A DNA stretch of 13,650 nt from Rhodoferax sp. UBA5149 (GCF_002413825.1 NZ_DHXT01000196.1:1-13650); one strand, 5' to 3'; counted from the first letter of the stretch, positions 1-6,707 are shown. Numbers and translations: made by a program. Notes: generated by a model not told the origin, from the sequence alone.

Positions 1-140
1 ACAGTGGATTCAACGAAGCTCCGAAATTCAAAGAAGTCGCGTAAATTCAGCCTCACAGGCGACAACTAGCTTGACATTCACCGCCCCCCGCCACCGAACC
101 AATGCAGAACCCAATGAGTTGCCACGGAGCAGCCCAGACA
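1..140. other. Left chromosomal flank, no gene recognised
   Basis: This is host DNA to the left of the element. Frame 1 on the plus strand is open from the window edge to a TAG at 67-69 and could be the last codons of a gene entering from the left, but the peptide matches nothing I recognise. Frame 2 is open to about 169 but runs into the tRNA terminator, so it is unlikely to be real. On the minus strand an ATG at about 138-140 opens only a short reading frame. I assign no gene here. Confidence 0.3.
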
Positions 141-142
141 TG

Positions 143-175
143 AAAAAAGCACCTAACCCAAAGGGCTAAGTGCTT
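143..175 (-). terminator. Ancestral rho-independent terminator of tRNA-Asn
   Basis: Read on the minus strand, the arms 175-163 and 159-147 form a 13-bp stem with two G.U pairs and a 3-nt loop, followed by a run of six T (148-143). It sits just past the 3' end of the tRNA-Asn copy at 193-239. It is therefore most simply the original chromosomal terminator of the tRNA gene, now about 11.9 kb away from the functional tRNA because the element inserted between them. Confidence 0.8.
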
Positions 176-192
176 GATTCGTTTCTTGTTCT

Positions 193-239
193 TGGCTCCT
201 CGACCTGGGCTCGAACCAGGGACCTACGGATTAACAGTC
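193..239 (-). repeat. attL: 47-bp duplicate of the tRNA-Asn 3' part
   Basis: This 47-bp stretch is identical to 12046-12092. In tRNA terms (minus strand) it runs from the CCA end back through the acceptor, T stem-loop, variable loop and anticodon loop, and stops in the anticodon stem. Left of it lies the old chromosomal terminator. Right of it the sequence no longer follows the tRNA (240 onwards is element DNA). This is the usual footprint of a tyrosine integrase that crosses over in the anticodon-loop region. The fragment has no 5' half and cannot make a tRNA. Confidence 0.93.
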
Positions 240-356
240 TTCAGATCGAGGCGTATGCCGAATTCTATCCGATTCTCGAAACGTCCTAAGTTGCTGATTT
301 TCCTACGGTTTTTCGATTTGGGTGATTTTGGACATTCCATGCGGTTCCCGCGTTTT

Positions 357-393
357 GTGTAATTTTCTCTGCCTGATTACACAGGAATTACAC
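357..393. promoter_or_regulatory. Putative integrase arm-type sites, left arm
   Basis: The 7-bp word ATTACAC occurs at 376-382 and 387-393 (11-bp spacing, about one helical turn), and its reverse complement GTGTAAT occurs at 357-363. The 18-bp double site ATTACACAGGAATTACAC (376-393) is repeated exactly at 11957-11974 near the other end. Paired short repeats near both ends of a tyrosine-recombinase element are the usual pattern of arm sites bound by the integrase N-terminal domain. The binding role is inferred from position only. Confidence 0.5.
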
Positions 394-482
394 CGAGATT
401 TGGCTTGCTTGCTGGGCGATATAGGTGTGAAGCGGCGGACAGGACGCGAGACTACTCTCCATTTTTGACGGCGTGGACTATC

Positions 483-534
483 CATCTGCTATTTAATTAA
501 TAGCTGCTTACGCACGTTCTACGAGGGCTAGCGG
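483..534 (+). repeat. 52-bp direct repeat, copy 1
   Basis: By hand alignment it matches 1620-1671 at 44 of 52 positions without gaps. It starts CATCTGCTATTT, contains AATAGCTGCTTACGC and GCACGTTCTACG, and ends GCTAGCGG. The word order AATAGCTGCTT...GCTAGCGG recalls a dispersed intergenic repeat that I remember from Comamonadaceae genomes. That identification is from memory. Confidence 0.6.
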
Positions 535-639
535 CCTATTTGGCATATAAAAAGTGCTGCGCAAGGGTTTGATCAGCTACCGCGACGGCGGCAGACAGTG
601 ACGACCCTTCGGCGCTCGATATGTGTCTGTGACCTCCAC

Positions 640-920
640 CAGCGCGGTCATGCCGGGCGCGCTGCCTGCTGAATGGCGCTTTGCGCTGGTGGCAGCGCAC
701 CCAACATCACCGCTTTTGTATCGCGTGAGTCTGTAGCTTTGGTCAGTGGCCAATGCGGAGTACCGCAATGGCCAGGCACCACGAAGCTGTCGCGTGGCGT
801 TGGCGAGCAGCGCGGCCATGCTGGGCGGCCTGTTTTTTGATTGAACTGCGCTGCGCGCTGTGGGCCAGTCCACCCAGCATCACCGCTTTCGTTTTGCCAG
901 CGCTGTTGTGTCAGTCAGTG
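640..920 (+). repeat. Degenerate tandem repeat, period about 170 bp, two copies
   Basis: Three anchors recur in the same order. CAGCGCGG(T/C)CATG is at 640 and 808. CACCCA(A/G)CATCACCGCTTT is at 698 and 871. GTCAGTG is at 742 and 914. Offsets are 168, 173 and 172 bp, so the two copies are related but diverged with small indels. Further GGTCAGTG words at 986 and 1370, each followed by a short hairpin, may be remnants of more copies. Confidence 0.5.
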
Positions 921-1125
921 CGCGCGGCGCTGGTGCGCCCCGCACAGGTGCTGGGGAGGTACATCGCCAGTGCTTCGCAAGTGTTGGTCAGTGCGCTGTA
1001 GCGCAGATATGGCCTCGGCTCGCTGGCGCATCGTGCTGGATCAGCCGTCGCCTGCGGCTCGGCCTTGCCGCCGTGTTCGTGGCAGTTGTGGCACACGCCC
1101 GCTACGGCCACCCGCTTCGCTTTTA

Positions 1126-1230
1126 CATAACGCCGCATTGCCCTCAGTGCCCGCCAGTCGCTACGCTAAAGCTCCGCTTGGTGCCGGTCACCGCTTCGCG
1201 CCCTTTCGGGTGAAGGCAACAGGCGTTATG
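1126..1230. repeat. attC-like imperfect inverted repeat
   Basis: CATAACGCC (1126-1134) is the exact reverse complement of GGCGTTATG (1222-1230). Inside it, TTGCC (1138-1142) pairs with GGCAA (1215-1219), leaving unpaired spacers of 3 nt on the left and 2 nt on the right. Outer AAC.../...GTT arms, a second inner pair and an unequal spacer resemble an integron attC site of about 105 nt. The outer boxes fit the GTTRRRY/RYYYAAC consensus imperfectly and no integron integrase is in the window, so this is a candidate only. Confidence 0.35.
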
Positions 1231-1554
1231 CAAAGTGGCCTTCGCTGGAGTCGGTCGCACAGCCGTCGGCGCTTCCCGGTCGTTGGCACGCCCTACGCGC
1301 CGCCGTCTGCGCGCCCTTGTGGTTGTCGTGGCACCGTGGCATTGGTCAGGCGCTGCGCGCTGTGTTGCTGGTCAGTGGCCTGCGGCCAGTCATTGAGTGT
1401 GTGCCCCCGCCCACCCTTGTGCTTCGCCGCTGCGCGGCATCCGCCCTGCGCGCTGGTCTGCCCGTCCGCCCGTGGGGGCTCCCTCAGCCCGCGTGCCTTG
1501 GTTGTTGGGTTTTGCTACAAGTTTGGTAGCTGGTCATGCACGGAATACGGGGGC

Positions 1555-1601
1555 TACAGGCCTAACGGCCTGTAAGCCAGCGTGACCGCTGGCTTACTTT
1601 T
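1555..1601 (+). terminator. Two adjacent perfect hairpins, terminator-like on plus strand
   Basis: Hairpin 1 (1555-1574) has 8-bp perfect arms, TACAGGCC and GGCCTGTA, around TAAC. Hairpin 2 (1573-1596) has 10-bp perfect arms, TAAGCCAGCG and CGCTGGCTTA, around TGAC, and is followed by CTTTTC. The second could stop plus-strand transcription from the gene-poor block. No T run follows on the minus strand, so it is less likely to serve the restriction operon that ends at 1690. The two hairpins overlap by two bases. Confidence 0.45.
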
Positions 1602-1619
1602 CAGGTGTGAACGTGGCTG

Positions 1620-1671
1620 CATCAGCTATCTATTTAATAGCTTCTACCGCACGTTCTACGCGGACTAGCGG
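1620..1671 (+). repeat. 52-bp direct repeat, copy 2
   Basis: This is the partner of 483-534 (44 of 52 positions equal, no gaps). It lies just beyond the 3' end of the restriction endonuclease gene. The arms AGCTAT and ATAGCT within it (1624-1642 region) can pair, so the copy can form a small hairpin. The two copies bracket 1085 bp that hold the tandem repeat, the attC-like pair and the double hairpin. Confidence 0.6.
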
Positions 1672-1689
1672 ATGAAATCATCCAAATAA

Positions 1690-2916
1690 TTAAGCAGTTT
1701 GCCTGCCCTGCGCCAACGTCAAGAATCCTTCTACATCCATAAGCCAGGTGCGCTGACCCGTGGTGTACGTCTCATGCAATGCAGCCGGGATTACCAGTTG
1801 CACCCGCTCGGATTGCATTTCATTGGTCTGGTTCAAGCTGATGCTGGGCTCCAGCGTAATCAGGTGTTTGAGCGGAATGCGAACGGCCTCATTGAGAATT
1901 TGCCGCCACCGATCTTTGCTGGTGGTTTTGGATGCCAGCATTGTCAATCGCGCGTCCGGGAAAGTTGCGTCGCGGTAGTGTTCGATGCTTGGGAATATGA
2001 AGTCCGGCTTCAGTTTTCTCTCGGTGACCGCCGTCCGTGAGTAGGTCACGCCATGTGCCGTGAAGACTTGTTCAAGGTGGTTTTCCAAAGCGTTACCGGC
2101 GCGAGATTTACGCCGCTGGAATGCACTCATGGCGATTTGCATTACTGGGTCGGGATCAATTGTTCCCTCGTGAAATAGCGACTGCAATTTCTCGGAAAGG
2201 AGGTGTTTTTCCAGTGTGCGGAAAAGAATTTCTTCGCGATCCATCCATGCCAGTAACGCCGCGTCGGGGGCATCAAGGGCCAATACGTCTGGCACGGTTG
2301 AACGTGCGTAGGCGGAAAAATCGTTTGTTTTCGGGAAGCCGCCGCCAAATTTCTCCAGCATCTGGTCGAGGTAGTTTGGCGCTTCTTCGTCAGTCTCAAT
2401 GCCGATCTGTTCAAGAACAACGCGGGCGGCGAAACCAATTCTGTCCTGTTCAGTTTCAAGTTCCGACTTCACTGAGAAGCCGGGATGGTCCGATTCCGAC
2501 AAACCAAAAAGCCAGCGAATTTGCTTTTCTATCGTGCTGCTTTTTTCGGCCACGATGACCAGCAATCCACCGTCCCTGCGCTTGGCGATGACCAACAGGT
2601 CACCCTCGGCGGCATTCAAAGACACATTGGTGGTGGGGAAGTAGAAACGATACTCCGAGCTGCGATGGGACTGACCCTTTCGGCTGTCGTAGAGCGTCAG
2701 AAATGCATCTTCAGCAATGGGATCGGGTTCATCATCATTCATATACAGAAAACGGGCATCAAGCCGCGTTGGCTCGCTTGGACGGCCCATGAATTCGAGC
2801 ATGCTCCGAACGGCGTTGTATTCATGCTGGTTTGATCGTGTCTGATCCGCTTCCACAGCACTGAGCGCTTTGATGGCAACGCCGTCAAAGTATTGCGACA
2901 GGTAACCTTTTTTCAT
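1690..2916 (-). CDS. EcoRII-like type II restriction endonuclease
   Basis: 408 residues from the ATG at 2916, chosen because it overlaps the Vsr stop as ATGA and has GGAG upstream; an in-frame ATG at 2955 lies inside vsr. The C-terminal part matches EcoRII closely as I remember it: RRKSRAG (268-274), KPDFIFPS (303-310), KTTSKDRWRQ (330-339) and LNEA ending near 344. Asp305, Lys330, Arg336 and Glu343 are the expected active-site positions. EcoRII is about the same length (404 aa) and cuts CCWGG after binding more than one site. The N-terminal half here is not obviously similar to the EcoRII effector domain. It is the last gene of the methylase-vsr-endonuclease operon. Cleavage of CCWGG is inferred, not shown. 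Confidence 0.9.
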   Translation of the reverse strand: MKKGYLSQYFDGVAIKALSAVEADQTRSNQHEYNAVRSMLEFMGRPSEPTRLDARFLYMNDDEPDPIAEDAFLTLYDSRKGQSHRSSEYRFYFPTTNVSLNAAEGDLLVIAKRRDGGLLVIVAEKSSTIEKQIRWLFGLSESDHPGFSVKSELETEQDRIGFAARVVLEQIGIETDEEAPNYLDQMLEKFGGGFPKTNDFSAYARSTVPDVLALDAPDAALLAWMDREEILFRTLEKHLLSEKLQSLFHEGTIDPDPVMQIAMSAFQRRKSRAGNALENHLEQVFTAHGVTYSRTAVTERKLKPDFIFPSIEHYRDATFPDARLTMLASKTTSKDRWRQILNEAVRIPLKHLITLEPSISLNQTNEMQSERVQLVIPAALHETYTTGQRTWLMDVEGFLTLAQGRQTA

Positions 2917-3359
2917 GCCCTGATCTCCAATAGAGCGGAACGGCTTGGGAGCCAACGGGCCACCTTGTTCAACGCTGCTTCACAATTTTCCTCACCCGTG
3001 CGCAATGCACACTCCCAAACAACACACACACGCCAACCGGCCTCCCGCAAACTGGCCATATTCCGATTGTCATTGGCCTGATTACGTTGAATTTTTGCGC
3101 TCCAAAATTCGGTGCGAGTTTTCGGCAACTTGAACCATGCGCATTCATGCCCATGCCAGAAACAGCCGTGCACAAAAATCACGGCTGAATATTTCGGGAG
3201 CAGCAAATCAGGGGTGCCAGCCACACGCCGGTCGTGCAATCGAAATCGGAAACCACGCCTGTGCAGACCACTCCGCACCTTGATCTCTGGCTGCGTATTT
3301 TTGCTCTTGATGCCGGACATCATCCGGCTTCGCGTCCGGGTGTCTACAACGTCAGCCAT
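2913..3359 (-). CDS. vsr: Very short patch repair endonuclease Vsr
   Basis: 148 residues. Vsr nicks DNA next to T:G mismatches that arise when 5-methylcytosine made by a Dcm-type methylase deaminates, and starts repair. The residues known from E. coli Vsr fall at the same numbers: Asp51 (GTPDLLLP), His64 and His69 at the active site; Cys66, His71, Cys73 and Cys117 for the structural zinc; Phe67, Trp68 and Trp86 for mismatch wedging. The ATG at 3357-3359 directly abuts the methylase TAA (3360-3362), and the stop overlaps the endonuclease start as ATGA, so all three genes should be translated from one mRNA. Full length, no defect seen. Confidence 0.97.
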   Translation of the reverse strand: MADVVDTRTRSRMMSGIKSKNTQPEIKVRSGLHRRGFRFRLHDRRVAGTPDLLLPKYSAVIFVHGCFWHGHECAWFKLPKTRTEFWSAKIQRNQANDNRNMASLREAGWRVCVVWECALRTGEENCEAALNKVARWLPSRSALLEIRA

Positions 3360-4640
3360 TTATGCGACAAGCGCAGTTTGCAAAGTAGCGGCTTTCTCCG
3401 CTTCCTTGAGAGCAAGAACATGCGGCCGCATGATCCGGGCAACTTCCTGCATTACCGGCACGATCACCGAATTTCCGAACTGCCGATAGGCTTGTGTGTC
3501 GGACACCGGGATTTTGAAGGTGTCAGGGAACCCCATCAGTCGCGCGCATTCGCGCGGTGTCAGTCGACGTGGATTTTTCCCGGTTCCGCGGGACACAAGA
3601 ATTTCAGAGCCATCCTTGTAGTAGCGGGCAGATAGCGTGCGCGCAACGCTGTCCGGTGTCACCAGCCCGAAACCAAACCCGTTACCGGCGGCGCGGTGCT
3701 TTTCTGCATAAGCCTGGAGGTAGGCCCAAAGCCTGTCTGTCAAGACGTACTTCGAGTGGACTTTGGCTTTAGCACCCGTCGTGTAGGGTTCTTCTGCAAC
3801 TTCGCTGCCGTTCTCCGGGTGGAAGATGGTTTTTAGCTTCGGCGCTGTCGTCGGCAGTTGAATGTTGTCCCATGAAAAATTGGTCTTTTCGCGAAAACCG
3901 ACGATCAAAATTCGCTCGCGATGCTGAGGAATGAAATGTTGTCCGTCAATGACTTTGTAGTGAACGTCGTAGCCAAGTTCTTGACGTAGTACCTGCAATA
4001 TGACCCGGAACGTATTGCCCTTGTCGTGGGACAGAAGGTTCTTGACGTTTTCCAGCAAGAACGCTTTGGGCTGCTTTGTTTCGATGATGCGTGCAACGTC
4101 AAAAAACAGGGTTCCCTGTGTCGTGCATTCAAACCCGTGCGGACGGCCCAATGCATTTTTTTTGCTGACACCGGCGATGCTGAATGGTTGGCATGGAAAT
4201 CCGGCCAGTAAAACATCGTGATCAGGAATGTCGCTCGCCTCATAAGGAACGATGTCGCCCACGATGGGGTGGTCATCGCCAAAATTCTCCACGTAGGTCT
4301 TTTGCGACCAAGTATTCCACTCGGACGTAAAGATACAGCGTCCACCATTGGCCTGAAAACCGAGTCTCACACCGCCAATTCCGGCGAACAGGTCAATAAA
4401 AGTGAAGTCTCCGCCCCCTGGTGCCTTGCGCCCGAAATTCAGCATTTGCTGAAGCGCCGGAACCAGATAGGGTGGTGGTGGTGTTTCGCCTGTGCGCCAC
4501 CGCGTTATTGTCTTGGGCGCTTTGCCCAGCATCCCGGCAACTTCGCCAATTTTGTAGCGGGCGCAGACTTGCTCCAGATAGTAAACGGCGCTAGAGGTTT
4601 CAGTGTTCATAGTGGTCTCGCTGGGTGTTTTTGTGGACAT
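3360..4640 (-). CDS. dcm: Dcm/EcoRII-type DNA cytosine-5 methyltransferase
   Basis: About 426 residues. It transfers a methyl group from SAM to C5 of cytosine, probably in CCWGG, protecting DNA from the partner nuclease. From the ATG at 4640: SAM loop DLFAGIGG (83-90), catalytic Cys150 in GFPCQP, ENV (197-199), QHRER (239-243), target-recognition part, LTPRECARLMGFP and FGNS (388-391). All core motifs are intact. The N-terminal segment, about 28-55 (YKIGEVAGMLGKAPKTITRW), looks like a helix-turn-helix, as in M.EcoRII/M.SsoII relatives that repress their own operon. Start uncertain: TTG at 4649 has the better spaced AGGGA; ATG at 4610 is also possible. First gene of the operon with vsr and the endonuclease. 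Confidence 0.95.
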   Translation of the reverse strand: MSTKTPSETTMNTETSSAVYYLEQVCARYKIGEVAGMLGKAPKTITRWRTGETPPPPYLVPALQQMLNFGRKAPGGGDFTFIDLFAGIGGVRLGFQANGGRCIFTSEWNTWSQKTYVENFGDDHPIVGDIVPYEASDIPDHDVLLAGFPCQPFSIAGVSKKNALGRPHGFECTTQGTLFFDVARIIETKQPKAFLLENVKNLLSHDKGNTFRVILQVLRQELGYDVHYKVIDGQHFIPQHRERILIVGFREKTNFSWDNIQLPTTAPKLKTIFHPENGSEVAEEPYTTGAKAKVHSKYVLTDRLWAYLQAYAEKHRAAGNGFGFGLVTPDSVARTLSARYYKDGSEILVSRGTGKNPRRLTPRECARLMGFPDTFKIPVSDTQAYRQFGNSVIVPVMQEVARIMRPHVLALKEAEKAATLQTALVA

Positions 4641-4740
4641 TTTGGGCAATTGTATTCCCTAATTATCCCGATAACTGACATTAAATACAGTACTGGTTGA
4701 ATAATCAGTAATGGCACATAGAGCGCACATTCCGACATCT
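4641..4740 (-). promoter_or_regulatory. Upstream region of the restriction-modification operon, with palindromes
   Basis: This 100-bp gap between the small protein stop (4741) and the methylase holds a perfect palindrome TTATCCCGATAA (4663-4674) and CAGTACTG (4688-4695). On the minus strand the first overlaps GATAAT, a possible -10 box; no good -35 was found for it. The methylase has an N-terminal helix-turn-helix, so a self-repression operator here is plausible. The exact promoter is not resolved. Confidence 0.4.
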
Positions 4741-5082
4741 TTAATCAGGATCAACTTGCGCATACACGCGCCACAATGCCGCCCCGGCGCCACAGCGCAA
4801 ACCATACCGGCTGCCACGCCCGGCGGCGATACAGGCGGGGCAGTTGAAGTGGTGCGCCAGATAGGCCGCGTCCAGTGTGTGCCAGTCATCAGGTTTTTCA
4901 AATACGGCGGGGGAGGGCACTGCCAAAACTGACGAAAGTCGCTCTGGCAATGCAGAAATGGCCTCGGTAGGTACTGACGAAACTGCCACCAGTCTCGAAA
5001 CAGCGGTTTCGTCAGTTTTGGCAGTAGCGCTCTGGCCCTTTTGTGAAATTGCAGCTTTTGCACGCTCGGCCCAGGTGATCAT
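4741..5082 (-). CDS. Small hypothetical protein of the replication module
   Basis: 113 residues from the ATG at 5080-5082, which overlaps the TGA of the DUF3987 gene as ATGA; AAGGTGG lies just upstream. In-frame starts further up would lie inside the neighbour. The N-terminus is MITWAERAKAAIS. The middle (about 20-65) is a low-complexity Val/Ser/Ala/Thr stretch whose DNA holds a 19-bp inverted repeat. The C-terminal third carries Cys residues (FNCPACIAAGRG...GLRCGAG), which could bind metal. I do not recognise a family. Coupling to the primase and P-loop genes suggests a role in replication of the element, but this is inferred from position. Confidence 0.7.
   Translation of the reverse strand: MITWAERAKAAISQKGQSATAKTDETAVSRLVAVSSVPTEAISALPERLSSVLAVPSPAVFEKPDDWHTLDAAYLAHHFNCPACIAAGRGSRYGLRCGAGAALWRVYAQVDPD
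4919..5025. repeat. 19-bp perfect inverted repeat inside the small gene
   Basis: ACTGCCAAAACTGACGAAA (4919-4937) is the exact reverse complement of 5007-5025, with a 69-bp loop. A third, related word, ACTGACGAAACTGCCA, starts at 4973 in the loop. Perfect 19-bp arms inside a coding sequence are not expected from protein constraint. The peptide encoded there is low-complexity, which suggests the DNA repeat came first. Candidate protein-binding iterons or an origin part. Confidence 0.7.
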
Positions 5083-6707
5083 TTCGCCACCTTCTTGATT
5101 TGCGGGTTGACGTAGTAGCGGACAGTCGGACGGCCCAGGGGGTTGATGCCGTCCTGACTTTGCACATGGCCGTTTTCCTCCAAGATGGCCAAGGCGGTTT
5201 CTGCCTGCATAGCAGTGGTGATACCAGACCATTGCTTGCGCACCATGTCGCGCACAGTGAAGCCGTCATCCAACTTGCCCTCAGCCAGTCGGCGGCTGAC
5301 CGTGCGGGCAGTCGTCACTTTGGCGGCCTCCACCAGGCCATAGACGCGCCGTGCGTGGCCGGTCAGGTACTCGCACCAGGCGGCTGCGCGGAATGCGCTG
5401 GTGGCCGTCACCGGGCCGATAGAGCCTTCGGCCAAGTGCAGGATCAGCGCGATGGAACAGAACAGTTTTTCAAACTTGCCGAAATGCTGCTGCATCAGTG
5501 GGTTTTGCTCGTTGGCGATATGCACCGTATGCAGCTCGGTGCACCACTCCACAAAGATGTCTTGCGCCGCGTCGTCAAACCAGAAGTGCGGCAGCTTCAC
5601 AAAATCGTCATGGGGTGCTGCGCCGTCCTGCACCGGGTCGAACACGGCCAGCCGGTCAAACAGATCACGCACGGCCTCGCGTGCGCCCTTGACCGGGTAG
5701 CGGTCGTGCCATTCCCATGCGACGGCGTTGGGGTACACCATCACCTGAAACCGCTGAATGCGACCATCGTTATCCAGCGAATTGGCGATACCGGCGAGAT
5801 AGCGTTCGAGCAATTCCGGCTGAATGCCGCCAAACACCGAGATGCACAGGTTTTTGATGTGCAGGCTGCCACGCCCGATGCGGTCAATGTTGAAGCTGGC
5901 GGTGCCGTTCCAGCCCTCCAGATAGAAAGCTTTGTCGCCTTCTTTGCCTTCTTTTTCCCAGGAGGCAAGCAGGCCGATCAACTCATCCCGATAGACCAGC
6001 ATTCCCTGCGGGTTGTGCACCAGCAAGTCGCCCAGCTTCTCCACGGTGGAGTCGTTCGATTTGAAGCGCCGTTCTTTGGGTTCTTCCGGGGCTTGAAGGT
6101 CTTGCAAGTCCGCAATGGCGGCATTCATTTTGAGGTGGTCGCCTTTGCCCTTTGCCGCCGTCTTCATGCTATTTTTGACGGCAGCTTGATGCGCCTCGAA
6201 AGCTGCCTTTTCTGCTTCAAATATTTTCTTGGCATCCTCCAGCTTTTCGGCTTCTTTGGCCTCCAGCCGGTCAAGAAAGCGCGTCACCGTGCCCAGGGCG
6301 GGCGACTTCTTGGAAGACGGGTCACCCACAATGCCGCCAAACAAATTCGGGGTCACGATCCAGTCATCTTTACGTTTTGGCTTGATGCCGCAGCGCGCAC
6401 CAATGACCGAGCCCAGGCAGACAACAAGCGCCGCCGCGATGTAGTCCGGCGAACAAGGCATGCGGTCGGCCTCGTCCAGCACAAAGTCGGCCAGCGTTGC
6501 GGGCAGTAGAGTCTTCGCGTCGAAGGCTGGAGCAAGGGGAAGATCAGTTTTTATCTCCTTGGGCGCTGGCCATATGCCTAATTGGACTGTAGCCCCCGTG
6601 GAATGTGCGTTAGCAGCTACCGAATTAATAGCGGTATCAATGCACTCCTTTACCGCGTCTGGCCCCGCCAATAGGTGTAAATCGTTGAAGTCGGTCATGT
6701 TGTTCAT
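5079..6707 (-). CDS. DUF3987-family P-loop protein, probable replicative helicase
   Basis: 542 residues. Features fit the DUF3987 (YfjI-like) family that accompanies primases on mobile elements: a Walker A-like loop GDPSSKKS (128-135), a Lys/Glu/Ala-rich likely coiled-coil insert (about 145-200), a Walker B-like LVYRDEL (237-243), and a conserved SVFGGIQPELL (290-300). The C-terminal 100 residues may be a winged-helix DNA-binding part. The start ATG overlaps the primase stop as ATGA (6704-6707) and its own stop overlaps the next start, so translation is probably coupled along the operon. With the Toprim primase it likely starts replication of the excised element. Helicase activity is inferred from the ATPase motifs and the pairing, not shown. 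Confidence 0.85.
   Translation of the reverse strand: MNNMTDFNDLHLLAGPDAVKECIDTAINSVAANAHSTGATVQLGIWPAPKEIKTDLPLAPAFDAKTLLPATLADFVLDEADRMPCSPDYIAAALVVCLGSVIGARCGIKPKRKDDWIVTPNLFGGIVGDPSSKKSPALGTVTRFLDRLEAKEAEKLEDAKKIFEAEKAAFEAHQAAVKNSMKTAAKGKGDHLKMNAAIADLQDLQAPEEPKERRFKSNDSTVEKLGDLLVHNPQGMLVYRDELIGLLASWEKEGKEGDKAFYLEGWNGTASFNIDRIGRGSLHIKNLCISVFGGIQPELLERYLAGIANSLDNDGRIQRFQVMVYPNAVAWEWHDRYPVKGAREAVRDLFDRLAVFDPVQDGAAPHDDFVKLPHFWFDDAAQDIFVEWCTELHTVHIANEQNPLMQQHFGKFEKLFCSIALILHLAEGSIGPVTATSAFRAAAWCEYLTGHARRVYGLVEAAKVTTARTVSRRLAEGKLDDGFTVRDMVRKQWSGITTAMQAETALAILEENGHVQSQDGINPLGRPTVRYYVNPQIKKVAK

Larger units (their letters stand above)
240..1689. other. Gene-poor left block with repeats and hairpins
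   Basis: No convincing gene is present in these roughly 1.45 kb. The longest open frame (841-1575 plus, 244 codons) is rich in Arg, Cys, Ser and Pro, overlaps open frames in other phases and resembles no family; GC-rich DNA gives such frames by chance. The block does contain structure: putative integrase arm motifs (357-393), two 52-bp direct repeats (483-534 and 1620-1671), two diverged tandem copies of about 170 bp (from 640 and 808), a perfect 9-bp inverted pair 87 bp apart with an inner pair (1126-1230), and two adjacent strong hairpins (1555-1596). A decayed integron-cassette-like or repeat-derived segment is possible; the function is unknown. Confidence 0.6.

Noticed and set aside
193..239. 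Second tRNA gene at the left end
   Set aside because: Only the 3' 47 bases of tRNA-Asn are present; the 5' half, including the D arm, is absent, so this is attL, not a gene.
640..1400. CRISPR array
   Set aside because: Repeats are long-period (about 170 bp), diverged and without regular short spacers; no cas genes are present.
841..1575. Long plus-strand open frame (244 codons) in the left block
   Set aside because: Arg/Cys/Ser/Pro-rich composition, overlapping frames open in several phases, no family resemblance and repeats within; best explained by GC-rich noncoding DNA.
2917..2955. Longer N-terminus for the restriction endonuclease starting at 2955
   Set aside because: It would overlap vsr by 43 bp; the ATG at 2916 has a ribosome site and the ATGA overlap typical of coupled genes.
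4659..5063. Minus-strand frame of 134 codons overlapping the small protein
   Set aside because: The competing frame that starts at 5082 has a coupled ATGA start and a ribosome binding site; the other frame lacks both.
5100..6509. Plus-strand open frame of 469 codons
   Set aside because: Lies antisense over the DUF3987 gene, which has clear motifs; the antisense product is His/Gln/Val-rich with no domain, typical of a shadow frame.
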